The position numbers were made by a program, and so were the translations under genes. From positions 1 through 53,981 of the forward strand of contig NZ_SJEW01000031.1 of NCBI RefSeq assembly GCF_005930475.1: a stretch of DNA of 53,981 bases, read 5' to 3'. The DNA comes from Modestobacter altitudinis. Its GTDB lineage: Bacteria; Actinomycetota; Actinomycetes; Mycobacteriales; Geodermatophilaceae. The notes under the pieces were generated by a model that was not told the origin of the DNA, searched no databases, and saw nothing but the letters and a program-made list of their open reading frames with translations. Shown piece by piece: positions 15,030 through 22,817 of this stretch (the stretch's first letter is position 1; every line of letters starts with the position of its first letter).

Positions 15030-16220
15030 GTGCGCGTCGGAGTGATCACCAGGGAATGGCCGCCGGACGTCTACGGAGGGGCCGGGGTGCACGTCGAGCA
15101 CCTCGTCGCCGCGCTGCGCGGCCTGGACGCCGGACCGGACATCGACGTCCACGCCTTCGGCGGCCCGCGGGTCCCGGGCCAGGCGGGGTACCCGGCGACC
15201 GGGTACGGCGTGCCCGCCGGCCTGGAGGCGGCCAACGGCGCGCTGCAGGCGGTCGGGGTCGACGTGGAGATCGCCGCGGCGCTCGGCGGCGTCGACCTGG
15301 CGCACTCGCACACCTGGTACGCCAACCACGCCGGGCAGCTCGCGAAGCTGGTGCACGGAGCGGCCCACGTGGTGACCGCGCACTCGCTGGAGCCGCGCCG
15401 GCCGTGGAAGGCCGACCAGCTCGGCGGTGGCTACCGGCTCTCCTCGTGGATCGAGCGGACCGCCTACCTGCACGCCGATGCGGTGATCGCGGTCAGCCGC
15501 GGCATGCGGGCCGACGTGCTGGAGGTGTACCCCGACCTCGACCCGGACAAGGTCGTGGTCGTGGGCAACGGCGTGGACGCCGAGGCCTACCGCCCGGTCG
15601 AGGCCCCCGACGTCGTCCGGTCGCTCGGGGTCGACCCGGACCGTCCCTACGCGCTCTTCGTCGGCCGGATCACCCGGCAGAAGGGCCTGGTGCACCTGCT
15701 GGCCGCGGCCGAGCAGCTGCCCGCCGAGGCCGGCCTGGTGCTGTGCGCCGGCGCCGCGGACACCCCGGCGGAGCGCGCGCAGGTCGCCGACGCGGTGGCC
15801 GAGCTGCAGACCCGGCGGTCCGGGGTGGTCTGGATCGAGCAGATGCTGCCCCGGGAGCAGCTGGTCCCGCTCATCACCGGCGCCACGGTCTTCGTCGTCC
15901 CGTCGGTCTACGAGCCGCTCGGCATCGTGAACCTGGAGGCGGCGGCGTGCGGCACGGCCGTGGTGGCCAGCGACGTGGGCGGCATCCCGGAGGTCGTCGA
16001 CGACGGCCGGACCGGGCTGCTGGTGCACTACGACGCGGACCGTCCGGCCGACTTCGCCGCCGGCCTGGCCGCGCGGATGGCCGAGCTGCTGGCCGATCCG
16101 ACGCGGGCGACCGCCATGGGCGCGGCCGGGCGGGAGCGCGTGCTCGCCGAGTTCGGCTGGCCGGCCATCGCCCAGGCCACCGTGGGTGTCTACGAGCAGG
16201 TGCTTGCCGCCCGCGGCTGA
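15030..16220 (+). CDS. glgA: Glycogen synthase / GlgM-type GT4 glycosyltransferase
   Basis: A 396-residue GT-B enzyme of the actinobacterial GlgA type. Landmarks are REWPPDVYGGAGVHVEHL at residues 9-26, SHTWYANHAGQLAKL, AHSLEPRRPWKADQLGGGY, FVGRITRQKGLVHLL and the EX7E motif in PSVYEPLGIVNLEAAACG. In mycobacteria the orthologue (Rv1212c) transfers glucose from ADP-glucose to make maltose-1-phosphate, so glgM may be the better name. It is paired divergently with glgC, the maker of its donor. Confidence 0.93.
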   Translation: MRVGVITREWPPDVYGGAGVHVEHLVAALRGLDAGPDIDVHAFGGPRVPGQAGYPATGYGVPAGLEAANGALQAVGVDVEIAAALGGVDLAHSHTWYANHAGQLAKLVHGAAHVVTAHSLEPRRPWKADQLGGGYRLSSWIERTAYLHADAVIAVSRGMRADVLEVYPDLDPDKVVVVGNGVDAEAYRPVEAPDVVRSLGVDPDRPYALFVGRITRQKGLVHLLAAAEQLPAEAGLVLCAGAADTPAERAQVADAVAELQTRRSGVVWIEQMLPREQLVPLITGATVFVVPSVYEPLGIVNLEAAACGTAVVASDVGGIPEVVDDGRTGLLVHYDADRPADFAAGLAARMAELLADPTRATAMGAAGRERVLAEFGWPAIAQATVGVYEQVLAARG

Positions 16221-16404
16221 CCTCTCCCCCGCGTCGGCCGGCCGCACCGGGCCGCTCACGGTCGGTCACGGCACTCCGAGCGGTGTCGGCCAGGAACGCC
16301 CTGCTGCACGTGCGGGTGCGACGCGTCCCGGTTGCCGGGGCGGGAGGACGAAACTGTCCGCACCCGAGGCCAGGGCCCCCGACCGGCCGTCCAGGAGCTC
16401 TGCG

Positions 16405-17994
16405 ATGGACACCCCCGCACTCAGCCGGCGTGACCTCCTCAAGGTGTCGCTGCTCGGCGCCGCCGCGGTGGCCCTGCCCTGGCACCCCGGGCCCTCCCCG
16501 CAGGGCACCTCCCGCCTCGCGGCCAGCAAGCTGCCCCGGCCCTACACCGTGCCGTTCGCCGCCCCACCGGTGCTGCGGCCGATCGCGAGCGACGCCACCA
16601 CCGACTGGTACCGGATCACCCAGACGCCCTTCGTCGGCGAGGTCCTGCCCGGCGTCGCGACACCGCTGTGGGGCTACAACGGCATGGTCCCCGGGCCGAC
16701 GATCAAGGCCCGCCAGGGCCGGCAGACGGTGGTCCGCCAGGTCAACCAGCTGCCGGCCACCCACCCCACGCTCGGCTACGTGCCCTGGACGTCGACCCAC
16801 CTGCACGGCATGCCGGCCAAGCCGCAGTTCGACGGCTACGCGAGCGACGTCTCGCAGCCCGGGGAGTGGAAGGACTACGTCTACCCGAACAGCGGCGCCG
16901 CCCGGACGCTCTGGTACCACGACCACGGCGTGCACCACACGGCGGAGAACGTGTACATGGGGCTGGCGGCGCAGTACCACCTGACCGACCCGCAGGAGGA
17001 GCAGCTGCCGATCCCGAAGGGCCGCTACGACCTGCCACTCATCCTCAGCGACGTGTCGTTCGCCGAGGACGGCTCGCTGCTCTGGGACGACCACGGCCAC
17101 ACCGGGGTCCTCGGCGACGTCGTCCTGGTCAACGGCCGCCCATGGCCCACCCTGCCGGTCGAGCAGCGCAGGTACCGGTTCCGGGTGCTCAACGCCTCGG
17201 TGTCCCGCGGGTACGCGCTCGAGCTCAGCACCGGCCAGCCGATGCAGGTCATCGCGACCGACGGCGGGCTGATGGCCGCGCCGCAGTCGGTGCAGCGGCT
17301 GCGGGTCGGCACGGCGGAGCGGTACGAGGTCGTCGTCGACTTCAGCTCGCTCGGGGTCGGCGCGACGGTCCAGCTGCGCAACGCCGGGGTGCCCGGCGCC
17401 CCGGCCGATGCGGGCACCGGCGAGGTGGTGCAGTTCGAGGTGACCGGGCCCGCGACGAGCACCGAGGGCAACGAGGTGCCCGACGCCCTGGGGAACCCGG
17501 CCGCGATGGCAGTGTCGCCGGCCTCGGCCCGGGTCACCCGGACCATGCGGTTGGACCGGAGGCGCGGGCTCTGGACCATCAACGGCGAGACGTGGGACGA
17601 CGTCGTGGCCAGCGGGTTCACCCGGGTCTTCGCCGACCCGGCGGTGGGTGACGTGGAGATCTGGGAGGTGGAGAACCGCTCCCGGGGCTGGTCGCACCCG
17701 CTGCACACCCACCTGGTCGACTTCCAGGTGCTCAGCCGCAACGGCGCGCCGCCACCGGCGCAGGAGCTCGGCGCCAAGGACACCGTGTACGTCGCCGAGG
17801 GCGAGGTGGTCCGGCTGCTCGTCCAGTTCGGACCGGAGCACGGGCGGTACATGATCCACTGCCACAACGTGGCCCACGAGGACCACGACATGATGATCCA
17901 GTACCAGGTGGGGCCGTACGACGCCGCCAGCGACCCGATCACCGCCGCCCCGCCCCGCTCCGGACCGGAGACGCCGCTCGGCCCGCCGGGGTGA
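16405..17994 (+). CDS. Tat-exported multicopper oxidase (CotA/bilirubin-oxidase-like)
   Basis: A 529-residue three-cupredoxin laccase-type oxidase. The N-terminus carries a twin-arginine signal (SRRDLLK, residues 7-13, then a hydrophobic stretch). All four copper motifs are intact: HLHG, WYHDHGVHHT, HPLHTHLVDF and HCHNVAHEDHDMM, with Met as axial residue region. It should oxidise phenolics, bilirubin or Mn/Cu outside the membrane with oxygen. ATG 16405 has AGGAG seven bases upstream. The next gene overlaps its stop. Copper resistance or pigment formation are possible roles, not shown here. Confidence 0.93.
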   Translation: MDTPALSRRDLLKVSLLGAAAVALPWHPGPSPQGTSRLAASKLPRPYTVPFAAPPVLRPIASDATTDWYRITQTPFVGEVLPGVATPLWGYNGMVPGPTIKARQGRQTVVRQVNQLPATHPTLGYVPWTSTHLHGMPAKPQFDGYASDVSQPGEWKDYVYPNSGAARTLWYHDHGVHHTAENVYMGLAAQYHLTDPQEEQLPIPKGRYDLPLILSDVSFAEDGSLLWDDHGHTGVLGDVVLVNGRPWPTLPVEQRRYRFRVLNASVSRGYALELSTGQPMQVIATDGGLMAAPQSVQRLRVGTAERYEVVVDFSSLGVGATVQLRNAGVPGAPADAGTGEVVQFEVTGPATSTEGNEVPDALGNPAAMAVSPASARVTRTMRLDRRRGLWTINGETWDDVVASGFTRVFADPAVGDVEIWEVENRSRGWSHPLHTHLVDFQVLSRNGAPPPAQELGAKDTVYVAEGEVVRLLVQFGPEHGRYMIHCHNVAHEDHDMMIQYQVGPYDAASDPITAAPPRSGPETPLGPPG

Positions 17995-18572
17995 ACGCCG
18001 TGACCGTCCCCGCTCCCACGGCCGCGCGGTGGCGGTGGGTGGCCGCCACGGCGCTGCTGGCCGCCGGCGGGCTGCACGTCGCCGTGACCGCCGAGCACCT
18101 CGCGGCCCACGACCTCGTGGTCGGTCTCGCCCTGTCGAGCGCGTACGCCCAGCTCGGTCTCGGGCTCTGGCTGCTGGTGGGCCCGTGGCTCGGCAGCACT
18201 CCGGGGACGGCGCCCCTGGTGGTCGCGCTGGCGGGGACGGTGCTGCTCATCTGCCTGTACCTGGTGGTGCACCTGACCGACCTGCTGGCCGGGATCACCG
18301 CCCCGGGGGCGGGCGGAGGCACGGCCGCTGACCACCCTCACTCCCCCGGAGCCCCGATCGACGTCGAGGGCCCGGTCGCCCTGGGCGGCCGGGCGCCGTC
18401 GCGCCCGGCGCCAGCCGACCTGCTGGGCACCGTGATGGTCGCCGCGGAGCTCGTGTCGGTGGTCGGGCTGACCGCGTTGCTCCCCCGGTCCTGGCGCGGC
18501 CGGGCGCTGGACGCACTGCTCGCGGTCGGCGTCCTGGTCTGGCTCGGGTGGCTGACCGGCGCACTGCGCTGA
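17991..18572 (+). CDS. Unrecognised four-helix membrane protein, coupled to multicopper oxidase
   Basis: 193 residues. Helices are at about 15-32, 43-65 and 75-97, then a Gly/Pro-rich loop of about 45 residues containing the only two clustered histidines (DHPHSPG), then two more hydrophobic stretches to the end. TM1 to TM3 carry His24, His33, His36, His40 and His93. I recognise no family. Its GTG overlaps the oxidase stop by four bases, so it is translated with the oxidase and may serve it, for instance in metal or electron handling (inference). Confidence 0.6.
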   Translation: MNAVTVPAPTAARWRWVAATALLAAGGLHVAVTAEHLAAHDLVVGLALSSAYAQLGLGLWLLVGPWLGSTPGTAPLVVALAGTVLLICLYLVVHLTDLLAGITAPGAGGGTAADHPHSPGAPIDVEGPVALGGRAPSRPAPADLLGTVMVAAELVSVVGLTALLPRSWRGRALDALLAVGVLVWLGWLTGALR

Positions 18573-18597
18573 GCCCGACCGGCACGCGCCGCCCCGG

Positions 18598-19800
18598 TCA
18601 GAGCTCCGGCTTGAGCTGCACCTTCACGTAGCCGTCGGTCTTCTCCTGGAAGGCCTTGTACGCGGCCGGCGCCTCGGACAGCGGCAGCCGGTGGGTGGCG
18701 AAGGTGTCGACGCCCAGCGGGTCGGCGTCGGTGAGCAGCGGCATGATCTCCGGGATCCACTTCTTGATGTTCGCCTGGCCCATCCGCAGCTGGACCTGCT
18801 TGTCGAACAGCGTGATCATCGGCATCGGGTCGGCGGCGCCACCGTAGACACCGGAGACCGAGATGGTGCCGCCGCGGCGGACGATGTCGATCGCGGAGTG
18901 CAGGGCGTTCAGCCGGTCGACCCCCGCCTCCTGCATCACCGGCGCCGCGACGGCCCGCGGCAGCAACCCGACCGCCTTCTGCACCAGGCCGGTGGCCGGC
19001 GAGCCGTGCGCCTCCATGCCGACCGCGTCGAGCACCGAGTCCGGCCCGCGCCCGTCGGTCATGTCCCGGATGGCGTCGCCGAGGTCGTCCTCGTGCTCAC
19101 GCAGGTCCACGACCTCGATGCCCCGCGCGGCGACCCGGGCCAGCCGCTCGGGCACCAGGTCCACGCCGATGACGCGGTAGCCCTTGTGCTGGCCGATCCG
19201 GCAGGCGAAGTCGCCGATCGGCCCCAGCCCCAGGACGACGAGGGTGCCGCCGTCGGGCACGCCGGCGTACTCCACGCCCTGCCAGGCGGTGGGGAGGATG
19301 TCCGACAGGTAGGCGAACCGGTCGTCGGCCGGGCCCTCGGGCACCTTGATGTGGGTGAACTGGGCCTGCGGCACCCGGAGGTACTCCGCCTGCCCGCCGG
19401 GCACCTCGCCGTAGAGCTTGGAGAAGCCGAACAGGGCCGCGCCCATCCCCTGGTCCCGCACCTGCGTCGTCTCGCACTGGGTGTACAGCTGCTGGTCGCA
19501 CATCCAGCAGTGCCCGCAGGAGATCTGGAACGGGACGGAGATGCGGTCGCCGACCGCCAGGTCACCGACCGCCGAGCCCACCTCGACCACCTCGCCCATC
19601 GCCTCGTGGCCGAGCACGTCACCCACGCCCATGAAGGGCGCGAGCGGGTCGTACAGGTGCAGGTCCGAGCCACAGATGTTGGTCGTCGTCACCCGGATGA
19701 CGGCGTCGGTCGGCAGCTGCACGAAGGGGTCGTCCACCGTGTCGACGCGGACGTCCTGCTTGCCGTGCCAGGTCACTGCCTTCAAGGGTGCTCCACTCAT
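18598..19800 (-). CDS. Zinc-dependent medium-chain alcohol dehydrogenase
   Basis: A 400-residue MDR dehydrogenase resembling the glutathione-independent formaldehyde/threonine dehydrogenase branch. The catalytic zinc site is in NICGSDLHLY (Cys, near 43) and GHEAMGEV (His-Glu). The structural zinc site is CGHCWMCDQQLYTQC, and the NAD site is VLGLGPIGDFACR. The long C-terminus with GVDRLNALHSAIDIVRRGGTISVSGVYGG is typical. It lies 71 bases after the nitrile hydratase alpha gene on the same strand, with no own TANNNT promoter seen, and may belong to that transcript. Confidence 0.9.
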   Translation of the reverse strand: MSGAPLKAVTWHGKQDVRVDTVDDPFVQLPTDAVIRVTTTNICGSDLHLYDPLAPFMGVGDVLGHEAMGEVVEVGSAVGDLAVGDRISVPFQISCGHCWMCDQQLYTQCETTQVRDQGMGAALFGFSKLYGEVPGGQAEYLRVPQAQFTHIKVPEGPADDRFAYLSDILPTAWQGVEYAGVPDGGTLVVLGLGPIGDFACRIGQHKGYRVIGVDLVPERLARVAARGIEVVDLREHEDDLGDAIRDMTDGRGPDSVLDAVGMEAHGSPATGLVQKAVGLLPRAVAAPVMQEAGVDRLNALHSAIDIVRRGGTISVSGVYGGAADPMPMITLFDKQVQLRMGQANIKKWIPEIMPLLTDADPLGVDTFATHRLPLSEAPAAYKAFQEKTDGYVKVQLKPEL

Positions 19801-19871
19801 CAGGACGCGCTGGTGCGTCGTCCCTGAGCGGGTGCCCTCCCCTGGAGCAGCGCAACCCCGGGAGCCCGTCC

Positions 19872-20462
19872 TCAGACGACGGCGGTGCCGATCAGGCCCT
19901 TGCGGGTGACGAGGGCGGCCAGCTCGTCCTCGGCCAGCCCCTCGGTGCCGTCGGGACGGCGGGGCAGCACCATGTACCGCGACTCCGCGCTGGCGTCCCA
20001 CACCGCGACCGACGTCCCGGCGGGCAGTTCGACCCCGAACTCGGCGAGCACGCCGCGCGGGTCCCGGACCACCCGGGAGCGGTAGGCCTCGCTCTTGTAC
20101 CAGCCGGGGGAGGGCCCGAGCAGCGCGATCGGGTAGCACGAGCACAACGTGCAGACGACGACGTTGTGCTCGTCCGCGGTGTTGGCGACGACCTTGAGCC
20201 GCTGCTCCTGCAGCCCGCCGGCCATCGACAGCCCGACCTCGCGGATGGCGCTGTTCGCATCCGCCAGCAGCCGCTCGGCGAACCCGGGGTCGACCCAGGC
20301 CCGGGCGACGATCCGCGCACCGTTGGCCGGGCTGCCCCCGGCCAGGAACTCGTCGATGCGGGTGTCGATCTCCCCGGCGTCGAGCAGCCCGCGGGACTCC
20401 AGCAGCGACTCGACGTGCCGGACCTGCGCGGAGATCACCGAACTGCCGTGGTCGTCGCTCAT
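19872..20462 (-). CDS. Cobalt-type nitrile hydratase / thiocyanate hydrolase alpha-like subunit
   Basis: A 196-residue metal subunit of the nitrile hydratase family. The claw motif VCTLCSC has Cys104, Cys107, Ser108 and Cys109; Thr in the second place marks the non-corrin cobalt type. Around it are NTADEHNVVV and WYKSEAYRSRVVRDPRGVLAEFGV, and the C-terminal RYMVLPRRPDGTE is family standard. After the claw it reads YPIALLG, where many nitrile hydratases have YPWPVLG. Because its beta partner is split into two genes, thiocyanate hydrolase (gamma subunit) is an equal candidate. It overlaps the preceding beta-C gene by four bases. Confidence 0.9.
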   Translation of the reverse strand: MSDDHGSSVISAQVRHVESLLESRGLLDAGEIDTRIDEFLAGGSPANGARIVARAWVDPGFAERLLADANSAIREVGLSMAGGLQEQRLKVVANTADEHNVVVCTLCSCYPIALLGPSPGWYKSEAYRSRVVRDPRGVLAEFGVELPAGTSVAVWDASAESRYMVLPRRPDGTEGLAEDELAALVTRKGLIGTAVV

Positions 20463-20743
20463 GGCGCCTCCTCGATCGGGGTGAGGTAGTCCTGCCACAA
20501 CTCGACGGTCACCGTGTGGTCACCGACGCCGAACAGGTCCGCGGCGGCGAACCGCACGTGCCAGACCGGCTGCGGGTCCGCCGGGACGCCGCGGGCGCGG
20601 TCGTCGGCCAGCGGGTGCCGCCCGGCCTGCTCGACCAGCACGCCGACCGCGCCGCGGGCGTACCGGGGCAGCCGGGTGTGCCCGGCCGGGTCGGTGGCCC
20701 GGGTGCGCACCCGCACGCCGGGCGCGAAGGGGTCAGTGCCCAT
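20459..20743 (-). CDS. Nitrile hydratase beta subunit, C-terminal (SH3-like) domain as a separate gene
   Basis: 94 residues matching only the C-terminal half of a nitrile hydratase beta chain. It starts FAPGVRVRTR, then DPAGHTRLPRYARGAVGVLVEQAGRHPLADDRA and WHVRFAAADLFG, ending with VTVELWQDYL. In the family this domain packs on the metal subunit. The ATG lies inside the end of the beta-N gene (11-base overlap, different frame). The split resembles thiocyanate hydrolase, where separate alpha and beta subunits equal the two halves of nitrile hydratase beta. Confidence 0.88.
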   Translation of the reverse strand: MGTDPFAPGVRVRTRATDPAGHTRLPRYARGAVGVLVEQAGRHPLADDRARGVPADPQPVWHVRFAAADLFGVGDHTVTVELWQDYLTPIEEAP

Positions 20744-21026
20744 CGGGGAGCTCGAGCTCCTCCGCGGCGACCACGCCCTTCTCCCGGAGCAGCGTGGTGA
20801 TCGCGGCGAACCAGCGTTCGTAGTAGGAGGCCGCCAGGTACTGCTGCACCGGCAGCCGCTCCTGGGCGTCCCGGAACTCGTCGAGGTTGTAGACGCCCCG
20901 CTTGATCAGCGCGCCGTTGAGCGCGAAGACGTGCGCCTCCCAGTCGGAGTGGAACGGTGGCTCGTCCGGCTCCTCGATGACCGCCGGGAACCCGGCCATC
21001 CCGCCCACGTCGTTGACCCGGCTCAT
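20733..21026 (-). CDS. Nitrile hydratase beta N-terminal domain / activator-like protein
   Basis: 97 residues equal to the N-terminal half of nitrile hydratase beta: VNDVGGMAGFP at residues 4-14, FHSDWEAHVFALNGAL, and YLAASYYERWFAAITTLLREKG. The same fold is used by the cobalt-insertion activators (NhlE, P15K). It can therefore be the beta-N subunit, the activator, or both, and no second copy is visible in the window. It starts two bases after the DUF350 gene and overlaps beta-C by 11 bases. Confidence 0.88.
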   Translation of the reverse strand: MSRVNDVGGMAGFPAVIEEPDEPPFHSDWEAHVFALNGALIKRGVYNLDEFRDAQERLPVQQYLAASYYERWFAAITTLLREKGVVAAEELELPDGH

Positions 21027-21028
21027 CG

Positions 21029-21448
21029 TCAGGGCCAGATCGAGGCGACGATGATCGCCGACACGGCCAGCGTCGAGGCCGCGCTGACCAGGCTGGCCGG
21101 GTGGAACGGCACCTGCACGAGCATGTGCCCCAGCTTGCCCGGCGTCAGCACGTCGAGCACCAGGAACGCGACCACCTGCAAGGCGATGCCGACCAGCCCG
21201 AAGACCACGGTGTCGGCGAGTGCGTCGCCGAAGCCGCTGGTGCCGTTGGTCCAGATGGTGGCGAAGGCGATGGCGCCCTGGCCGAGGAAGACGGCGGAGA
21301 GGGCGATGCCGGCGTTGACCGAGCGCTCCTCGTAGATGTGCTTGGCCAGGTGGCCGGGGGTGAGCAGGTCGAGGACGAAGGCGCCCACGATGAGGAGCAG
21401 GATGCCGACGCCGGTGTAGGCGACGGCGTATCCGATGCTGGCCAGCAC
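21029..21448 (-). CDS. DUF350 membrane protein heading the nitrile hydratase operon
   Basis: 139 residues made of two similar halves, each with two membrane helices: GILLLIVGAFVLDLLTPGHL and, in the second half, ALQVVAFLVLDVLTPGKL. The repeated LDLLTPG/LDVLTPG motif is the DUF350 signature. Function is unknown. The GTG has GGAGG seven bases upstream, and an AGCCTA (TAGGCT on the coding strand) near 21486 is a plausible -10. Its stop is two bases from the beta-N start, which makes it an operon member. Confidence 0.87.
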   Translation of the reverse strand: MLASIGYAVAYTGVGILLLIVGAFVLDLLTPGHLAKHIYEERSVNAGIALSAVFLGQGAIAFATIWTNGTSGFGDALADTVVFGLVGIALQVVAFLVLDVLTPGKLGHMLVQVPFHPASLVSAASTLAVSAIIVASIWP

Positions 21449-21507
21449 AGAAGACCTCCGGGGTCGGGACGGCGGAGCGGTGCGAGCCTAGGGGGCCAGG
21501 TGACGCA

Positions 21508-21563
21508 CTGGAGCGGCGCCGCCCCGAGCCTGCGAGGGGTGAGGCCGACGGGGTCCTCCGTCA
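21508..21563 (-). repeat. Stop-codon-fused repeat, copy C (after DinB-like gene)
   Basis: From the stop on the minus strand: TGA, CGGAGGACCCCG, a variable stretch, CCTCGCAGG, CTCGGGGCGG. Same order as copies A, B and D but the closing arm is changed (GGCGCC instead of GGGACC), so the stem is weaker here. Confidence 0.55.
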
Positions 21564-22199
21564 GCCCCGCGCCGCTGGTGCCCTCTCGATCACCGCCACC
21601 CCCGGTCCGGACAGCAGCGGGAGGACCGCCCGCCGACCGGTGAGCAACAGCAGCAGCTCGCCGGTGCTGCCGTGCACGACCGGACCGGCACCGGCCTGCC
21701 AGTTCGAGTCGGTGGCGACCAGCCGCACCCCGCGCAGCCGCCGGCGCGGCCAGAACGGCCATCCCATCGACCACACCCGGGCAGCCGCGACGGCCGCCGC
21801 TGCCGGGGGGACCGCCCGGTGGCGCCCCAGCGGCACGACGATGTCCTGGCCGTGCACCAGGACATCGGTCAGCGGCTCGACCTGCGTCGTCCCCACCGCG
21901 TGCCGACGGGAGCCCACCATCGCGCGGATCTGCGCCACCAGCTGCTCCGGTGGCGCGCCGGCCGCGGCGCAGGCGGTGTCGTGCACCATCCGGTCGAAGC
22001 TCCCCCGTGCGCGGACCAGCGCCGGGACGGCGGTGGTCGCCCCGGTGTGCGCCAGCGTCAGGTGGGCCGCGACGTCTCGCACCCGCCAGCCGCTGCACAG
22101 CGAGCGGTGCTCCCACTCGGCGGGGGTCAGCTCGCTCAGCAGGTCCGCGAGGGTCGACCGCTCGGCATCGATCGTCCTCCAGAGCTCGTCGCGGTCCAT
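21561..22199 (-). CDS. Maleylpyruvate isomerase / DinB-like family protein
   Basis: A 212-residue protein of the TIGR03083/mycothiol-dependent maleylpyruvate isomerase N-domain type, a DinB-like four-helix bundle. It opens LWRTIDAERSTLADLLSEL, followed by the SGWRVRDVAAHL signature. Putative metal ligands are the His in VAAHL, His in RMVHD and His in DVLVHGQDI. The substrate is unknown; members often use mycothiol. The ATG has GAGGAGG seven bases upstream. It is divergent from a MarR gene across a 77-base gap that holds a palindrome, so MarR control is likely. Confidence 0.82.
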   Translation of the reverse strand: MDRDELWRTIDAERSTLADLLSELTPAEWEHRSLCSGWRVRDVAAHLTLAHTGATTAVPALVRARGSFDRMVHDTACAAAGAPPEQLVAQIRAMVGSRRHAVGTTQVEPLTDVLVHGQDIVVPLGRHRAVPPAAAAVAAARVWSMGWPFWPRRRLRGVRLVATDSNWQAGAGPVVHGSTGELLLLLTGRRAVLPLLSGPGVAVIERAPAARG

Positions 22200-22224
22200 G
22201 TCGGCCTCCTCGACCGGTACGGTT

Positions 22225-22243
22225 TGGTCAGGTTTCCTGACCA
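22225..22243. promoter_or_regulatory. MarR-type operator palindrome
   Basis: TGGTCAGG, TTT, CCTGACCA: a perfect 8+3+8 inverted repeat centred in the 77-base gap between the divergent DinB-like and MarR genes. It overlaps a TTGGTC that could be a -35. Size and place fit a MarR dimer site regulating both directions. Confidence 0.7.
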
Positions 22244-22276
22244 TCCTCCGGCGGAGGCGGCCGCACAAGGGGCGCG

Positions 22277-22711
22277 ATGACCGAGTCCGAGCAGAACACC
22301 GGGCTGCTGCTCTTCTACCCGTACCGGGCGATGGAGACCCGGGTGCTCGCCGCCCTGGCCGAGGCCGGCCACGAGGTCACGCTCGCCCAGGCCCGGCTGC
22401 TGCAGCGGGTGGCCCGCGAGGGCAGCCGGCTGACCGACCTGGCCGCCCAGGCGCAGGTGACCAAGCAGAGCGCCGGGTCCCTGGTCGACCAGCTCGAGGC
22501 GCGCGGCTACGTCGAGCGCGTGCCCGACCCCCGCGACGGCCGGGCGCGGCTCATCCGGCCGGCCCGCCGTGGGCTGGCGGCGGCCGCCCTGGCGGCACCG
22601 GTGGTGGCCGCGGTCGAGGCGGAGTGGACCGCCCACCTCGGCGAGGAGGCGATGGCCGCCCTGCGGGCGACGCTGACCCGGCTGCGCGAGGTCACCGACC
22701 CCTGGGCCTGA
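22277..22711 (+). CDS. MarR-family transcriptional regulator
   Basis: A 144-residue winged-helix regulator: LAQARLLQRVAREGSRLTDLAAQAQVTKQSAGSLVDQLEARGYVERVPDPRDGRARLI is a complete MarR DNA-binding domain (residues 38-95), flanked by dimerisation helices. AAGGGG precedes the ATG. The perfect palindrome at 22225-22243, between this gene and the DinB-like gene, is its probable site. The ligand is unknown. Confidence 0.9.
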   Translation: MTESEQNTGLLLFYPYRAMETRVLAALAEAGHEVTLAQARLLQRVAREGSRLTDLAAQAQVTKQSAGSLVDQLEARGYVERVPDPRDGRARLIRPARRGLAAAALAAPVVAAVEAEWTAHLGEEAMAALRATLTRLREVTDPWA

Positions 22712-22817
22712 CCTCTGGGCAGAAGTGGCCACTCCTGCCCCTCCGGGGGGCGTCGAGGAGTCCGAGGCCACGCCGTCGGGGTGGAACAGCGCAGGTCCGG
22801 GCGGTGCTGGACCTGGT

